Of a DNA stretch of 8,059 bases, positions 5,605-8,059 are shown in pieces. Every line of letters begins with the position of its first letter. The first letter of the stretch is position 1. Where the stretch lies: contig JAQUSH010000029.1 in the NCBI GenBank assembly GCA_028715225.1, forward strand, positions 1 through 8,059, written 5' to 3'. A program made the position numbers and the translations under genes. Source of the stretch: Candidatus Aenigmatarchaeota archaeon (lineage in GTDB: Archaea > Aenigmatarchaeota > Aenigmatarchaeia > Aenigmatarchaeales > Aenigmatarchaeaceae). The notes under the pieces were generated by a model, which worked only from the letters and a program-made list of their open reading frames with translations, made no database searches and was not told the origin of the DNA.

Positions 5605-6207
5605 ATGAACATACTCAAACGTGGCGCAGAAGCTATATTGTATAAAGAAGGCGACGCTCTGGTAAAAGAACGTATAAAGAAGAGTTATCGAATCTCTCAG
5701 ATAGATGAACGTCTGCGAAGAGAACGAACAAAAAAAGAAGCAAAATTACTATCCGAAGCAAAAAGATCTGGCGTAGCTGTTCCTAAAGTATTCTCAACTG
5801 AAGAATTCAAGATAAAGATGGAATTCGTAGATGGAATCAGAATAAAAGAGTTGCTATATCAAGAAGATTCTGACAAAGCTAAGATTGCTGAAGAGATTGG
5901 TCGATCGGTCGGCTTACTACACTCAAACAACATCATACATGGAGACCTAACAACCTCAAACATGATAATAAAAGACAAAATATACTTCATAGACTTCGGT
6001 TTGGGGTTCACTTCTAGGAGAAAAGAAGACTTTGGCATAGACTTATCTGTACTAAAAGAGGCATTTAAGTCAACCCATATACGTCATCTAGACATTCTCT
6101 GGCAAAGTTTTATAAACGGGTATAAACAAACAAATAGTAGTTCAACCATCATACTCAACGCCTTAGAAGAAATAGAAAAAAGAGGGCGTTATATACGGAG
6201 GGAATAA
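5605..6207 (+). CDS. bud32: Bud32, KEOPS complex kinase/ATPase
   Basis: A small atypical kinase of the PRPK/Bud32 family and a subunit of KEOPS, which makes t6A at position 37 of ANN-decoding tRNAs, including tRNA-Ile. It has 200 residues, the normal size of a free-standing Bud32. Motifs are GAEA (7-10), a candidate nucleotide-binding Lys21 in VKER, a helix with Glu45 (KKEAKLL), the catalytic loop HGDLTTSN (112-119), the metal-binding DFG (130-132, FIDFGLG) and the family-typical ED(F)GIDL (141-147). It is not fused to Kae1, unlike many archaea, and kae1 is not in the window. The start at 5605 fits the family N-terminus (NILKRGAEA) and lies 27 bases from a TATA-like element; ATGs at 5566 and 5590 would add residues not expected in the family. 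It heads a rightward group, and its last codons hold the ribosome binding site of the next gene. Confidence 0.93.
   Translation: MNILKRGAEAILYKEGDALVKERIKKSYRISQIDERLRRERTKKEAKLLSEAKRSGVAVPKVFSTEEFKIKMEFVDGIRIKELLYQEDSDKAKIAEEIGRSVGLLHSNNIIHGDLTTSNMIIKDKIYFIDFGLGFTSRRKEDFGIDLSVLKEAFKSTHIRHLDILWQSFINGYKQTNSSSTIILNALEEIEKRGRYIRRE
6197..6202 (+). promoter_or_regulatory. Strong Shine-Dalgarno for the 27-residue ORF
   Basis: GGAGGG lies 8 bases before the ATG at 6211 and inside the last codons of bud32. It supports translation of an ORF that would be discarded on length alone. Confidence 0.75.
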
Positions 6208-6210
6208 AAA

Positions 6211-6294
6211 ATGAAAATGAACAAAAAAACAATGTACATTGTAGCAGCAGTAGTAATCGTTGTAATAGCAGCAGCTTATTACATGATGATGTAA
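6211..6294 (+). CDS. Small single-TM membrane protein (27 residues)
   Basis: A 27-residue ORF with a short Lys/Asn-rich head (MKMNKKTM) followed by one unbroken hydrophobic helix of Val, Ile and Ala, ending YYMMM. The positive head predicts an N-in, C-out single-pass peptide. It starts 3 bases after the bud32 stop and has a strong GGAGGG ribosome binding site 8 bases upstream. The function is unknown. It could be a membrane-anchored small protein or a subunit of a larger membrane complex. The ribosome binding site and clean TM composition argue for a real gene; homologues would be needed to prove it. Confidence 0.7.
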   Translation: MKMNKKTMYIVAAVVIVVIAAAYYMMM

Positions 6295-6314
6295 ATTGGC
6301 TACAAGAGTTTTTT

Positions 6315-6320
6315 AGGTGG
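6315..6320 (+). promoter_or_regulatory. Shine-Dalgarno for the 66-residue ORF
   Basis: AGGTGG lies 5 bases before the ATG at 6326, in the 31-base gap after the 27-residue ORF. A run of T precedes it (6309-6314). Confidence 0.65.
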
Positions 6321-6325
6321 AATAA

Positions 6326-6526
6326 ATGAATTTACTGAGGGGAGACACTCGAAAAAAGAAACTAGAAGATGCTAGTTTCAAGACAGTTATAACCTCTTCG
6401 ATGATGATATTCCTTGGTTTACTTCTTGGTTCTTTTGTAAAATATGCGGTTTATCTTGCAACCATAGGTGCTTTTATACTTTTGGTTGGTATTATTCTAT
6501 ACATAATTTCGCAATTAGGTGAATAA
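6326..6526 (+). CDS. Small two-TM membrane protein (66 residues)
   Basis: I do not recognise a family. After a basic N-terminus (RGDTRKKK, 5-12) there are two hydrophobic segments, about 20-36 and 40-62, joined by a very short turn near Lys39. They would form a helical hairpin with both ends in the cytoplasm. There is no enzymatic motif. It has a good Shine-Dalgarno 5 bases upstream, and its stop lies 2 bases before the uS15 start, so translation of the two is probably coupled. Its 3' end carries the uS15 ribosome binding site. Confidence 0.75.
   Translation: MNLLRGDTRKKKLEDASFKTVITSSMMIFLGLLLGSFVKYAVYLATIGAFILLVGIILYIISQLGE
6517..6522 (+). promoter_or_regulatory. Shine-Dalgarno that fixes the TTG start of uS15
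   Basis: AGGTGA ends 6 bases before the TTG at 6529. With the family N-terminus MARM, this favours TTG over the internal ATG at 6538, which would be 15 bases away. Confidence 0.75.
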
Positions 6527-6528
6527 AT

Positions 6529-6987
6529 TTGGCAAGAATGTATGCAAGAAAACGCGGTAAATCTGGAAGCAAGAAACCTATAGTTTCAGCTAAATGGGTT
6601 GAATACAAAAAAGAAGATGTAGAGCGTTTAGTTGTAAAGCTTGCTAAAGACGGATACAGCATACCAAAAATAGGTCAGACCCTTAGAGACCAATATGGCA
6701 TACCTGATGTAAAGAAAGTTGCAGGAAAACCAGTCGGAAAAATACTTATTGCCCACGGAATCAAAGCAGACATTCCTGAAGATTTGCTTAACTTGCTTAA
6801 AAAAGTAGTCAAGCTTCACGAGCACATGGATAAGAATAAGAAAGACAATACTTCTAAGCACGGCATGGAACTTTTGGAAAGCAAAATAAGACGCTTGGCT
6901 AAATACTATGTAAAGACTGGAAAGCTTCCAGCTGACTGGAAATACAATGCCGAGTCTGCAAAGTTGATAATTCAGACTGCAAAGTAA
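6529..6987 (+). CDS. rps15: Small-subunit ribosomal protein uS15 (archaeal S15P/S13e)
   Basis: Ribosomal protein uS15 of the 30S subunit, which binds the central domain of 16S rRNA. At 152 residues it has the archaeal/eukaryotic N-terminal extension. Marks are MARMYARKRGKSGSKKP at the start, the middle part YSIPKIGQTLRDQYGIPDV (43-61), and the S15 core with LHEHMDKNKKD (96-106), TSKHGMELLESKIRRLAKYY (108-127) and the ending KLPADWKY. Translation starts at TTG (6529), supported by an AGGTGA ribosome binding site and by the conserved MAR N-terminus. It follows the 66-residue ORF by 2 bases and precedes the DHH nuclease by 41, an archaeal-style rps15-recJ neighbourhood. Confidence 0.97.
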   Translation: MARMYARKRGKSGSKKPIVSAKWVEYKKEDVERLVVKLAKDGYSIPKIGQTLRDQYGIPDVKKVAGKPVGKILIAHGIKADIPEDLLNLLKKVVKLHEHMDKNKKDNTSKHGMELLESKIRRLAKYYVKTGKLPADWKYNAESAKLIIQTAK

Positions 6988-7028
6988 TCACAGATACCAA
7001 TAAATTCTTTGAATTACATTAATTTAGC

Positions 7029-8059
7029 ATGAACTTTCTTGAATTATCAAAAAAAGCGATTGAAAAAATAAAATCAACAGACAGCATAATACAGATTGTC
7101 ACTCATAACGATGCTGACGGACTTAGTGCAGCAGCTATTCTGGTGTATGCTCTAGCTTATCTGAAAAAACGATTCCAAGTTACCATAGTCAAAAAAATAA
7201 ATTCTAATACGACCGATGCTCTGCTTAGCAGAAATCCAGAACTAATTATATGCACGGATATCGGATCAAGCTATCCTGAAGAAATAAAAAAACTTTCATG
7301 CGATGTGATAATCTTAGATCATCATGATGTAAAAGAAGAGCTGCCTCAGAATGTCATACATCTTAATCCTGAAGCATTCGGATTAACTGGAATGTCAGGA
7401 TCAGGAACAGTTTACTTGTTCACAAAAGATATAATCAATGATAATCGTTTGGCGCCGCTCGCTTTGGTAGGCACCATAGGAGACTCAGCTGAATCAATAT
7501 ACAACATATTTGATGATATATCGTCTATCGGTCGAAAAACAGGATTAAAACTATATGGACGCTTCACAAGACCGCTGCACAAAGCATTGGAATATTCTTC
7601 GGAGATCCCAAACATATCTGATGAATCAAAAGCAATCCAGTTCCTAGCTGAAAACGGAATACAAATAAAAGAAGGCGAAAGATGGAGAACATTAGGAGAT
7701 CTTAATGAACATGAATATCAAAAATTATGTGATTCGCTGATTAGAGAACAAGTAGAGCATGGATATGATATTTCTAAATTATTTGGAGATGTATGGACTC
7801 TGAAAAACTTCCCTCAAGAGATACAGGATGCAAAAGAGTTTGCTACTTTATTGAATGCATGCGGAAGAATGGGCGAAGGAGGCATAGGAATAGGCATATG
7901 TTTAGGAAGCAAGCTGGCTCTAGAGAAATCAAAGTCAGTAATAAGAGATTACAGAAGCGCAGTCAGCAAATCACTTAGATGGGTTGAAAACAATCCTGAA
8001 AAAGTGAAAAACACGGATTCTGCGACCTATATTATAGCACAAGATGCCATAAATGAGAA
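7029..8059 (+). CDS. Archaeal RecJ/GAN-like DHH exonuclease, N-terminal part (runs off the right edge)
   Basis: A DHH-superfamily nuclease of the archaeal RecJ-like type; relatives include GAN, the GINS-associated nuclease of the replisome. The window holds 343 codons plus 2 bases, with no stop before the edge. Motif I is HNDADG (26-31), motif II TDIG (76-79, Asp77), motif III DHH (97-99) and motif IV GDS (151-153), so the manganese ligands look intact. The DHHA1-type glycine motif is GRMGEGGIGIG (279-289). Full-length relatives have roughly 420-490 residues, so the final quarter or so is probably missing. It starts 41 bases after rps15 with no Shine-Dalgarno; a weak AATAAATT is centred about 26 bases before the ATG, so it could have its own leaderless transcript or be read through from rps15. 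Whether it is GAN or another RecJ paralogue cannot be settled here, so no symbol is given. Confidence 0.9.
   Translation, partial: MNFLELSKKAIEKIKSTDSIIQIVTHNDADGLSAAAILVYALAYLKKRFQVTIVKKINSNTTDALLSRNPELIICTDIGSSYPEEIKKLSCDVIILDHHDVKEELPQNVIHLNPEAFGLTGMSGSGTVYLFTKDIINDNRLAPLALVGTIGDSAESIYNIFDDISSIGRKTGLKLYGRFTRPLHKALEYSSEIPNISDESKAIQFLAENGIQIKEGERWRTLGDLNEHEYQKLCDSLIREQVEHGYDISKLFGDVWTLKNFPQEIQDAKEFATLLNACGRMGEGGIGIGICLGSKLALEKSKSVIRDYRSAVSKSLRWVENNPEKVKNTDSATYIIAQDAINE

Noticed and set aside
7412..7978. Short ORFs on both strands within the DHH nuclease gene
   Set aside because: They are out-of-frame readings of a gene whose four DHH motifs and glycine motif are continuous in one frame.
1..8059. 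TGA recoded to an amino acid
   Set aside because: All genes read cleanly under the standard code with TGG for Trp, and no in-frame TGA interrupts a conserved domain; the only suggestive TGA is in the prf1 leader.
1..8059. CRISPR arrays, insertion sequences, rRNA or long repeats
   Set aside because: No regularly spaced repeats, transposase-like proteins, terminal inverted repeats or rRNA-like stretches were seen on either strand.

Overview
The window looks archaeal. An archaeal-type release factor 1 (aRF1), a long uS15 with the archaeal N-terminal extension, a free-standing Bud32 kinase of the KEOPS complex and an archaeal RecJ/GAN-like DHH nuclease all point that way. TATA-like boxes sit about 26 bases before start codons, with no ribosome binding site at the first gene of each unit. 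The AT-rich composition, the short 762-residue ValRS, Bud32 not fused to Kae1, and tiny membrane proteins between housekeeping genes suggest a DPANN-type or other small-genome archaeon. That placement is an inference, not proven.

Left part (1-3741, minus strand). Reading leftwards: a small MIP18/DUF59-type iron-sulfur assembly protein, a calcineurin-like metallophosphoesterase, valyl-tRNA synthetase, and the N-terminal 126 codons of aRF1, which runs off the window. Gaps are short (37, 23 and 89 bases). The MIP18 and phosphoesterase genes each have their own TATA-like box. The aRF1 leader is unusual: a good TATA box points at an 11-codon leaderless ORF that is in frame with aRF1 and separated from it by a TGA inside a predicted hairpin.

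Middle (3742-5551). A tRNA-Ile(GAT) gene with encoded CCA is divergent from the MIP18 gene. It is followed by two very AT-rich genes of unknown function that converge and overlap by 4 bases at their stops: a 214-residue coiled-coil-like protein with a hydrophobic C-terminal helix, and a 338-residue four-TM membrane protein with a large cytoplasmic tail. This is the only accessory-looking part of the window and the best place for an undescribed function.

Right part (5552-8059, plus strand). Bud32 kinase, a 27-residue single-TM protein, a 66-residue two-TM protein, ribosomal protein uS15 (TTG start) and a DHH nuclease that runs off the window. The first four look like one operon: internal starts carry good Shine-Dalgarno sequences, while bud32 itself looks leaderless. 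The 53-base gap between the 338-residue gene and bud32 has one TATA-like element, equidistant from both start codons.

Together the conserved genes serve translation (tRNA charging, t6A modification, ribosome, termination) plus replication/repair. No gene-free stretch exceeds 300 bases, and I saw no CRISPR array, insertion sequence or rRNA.
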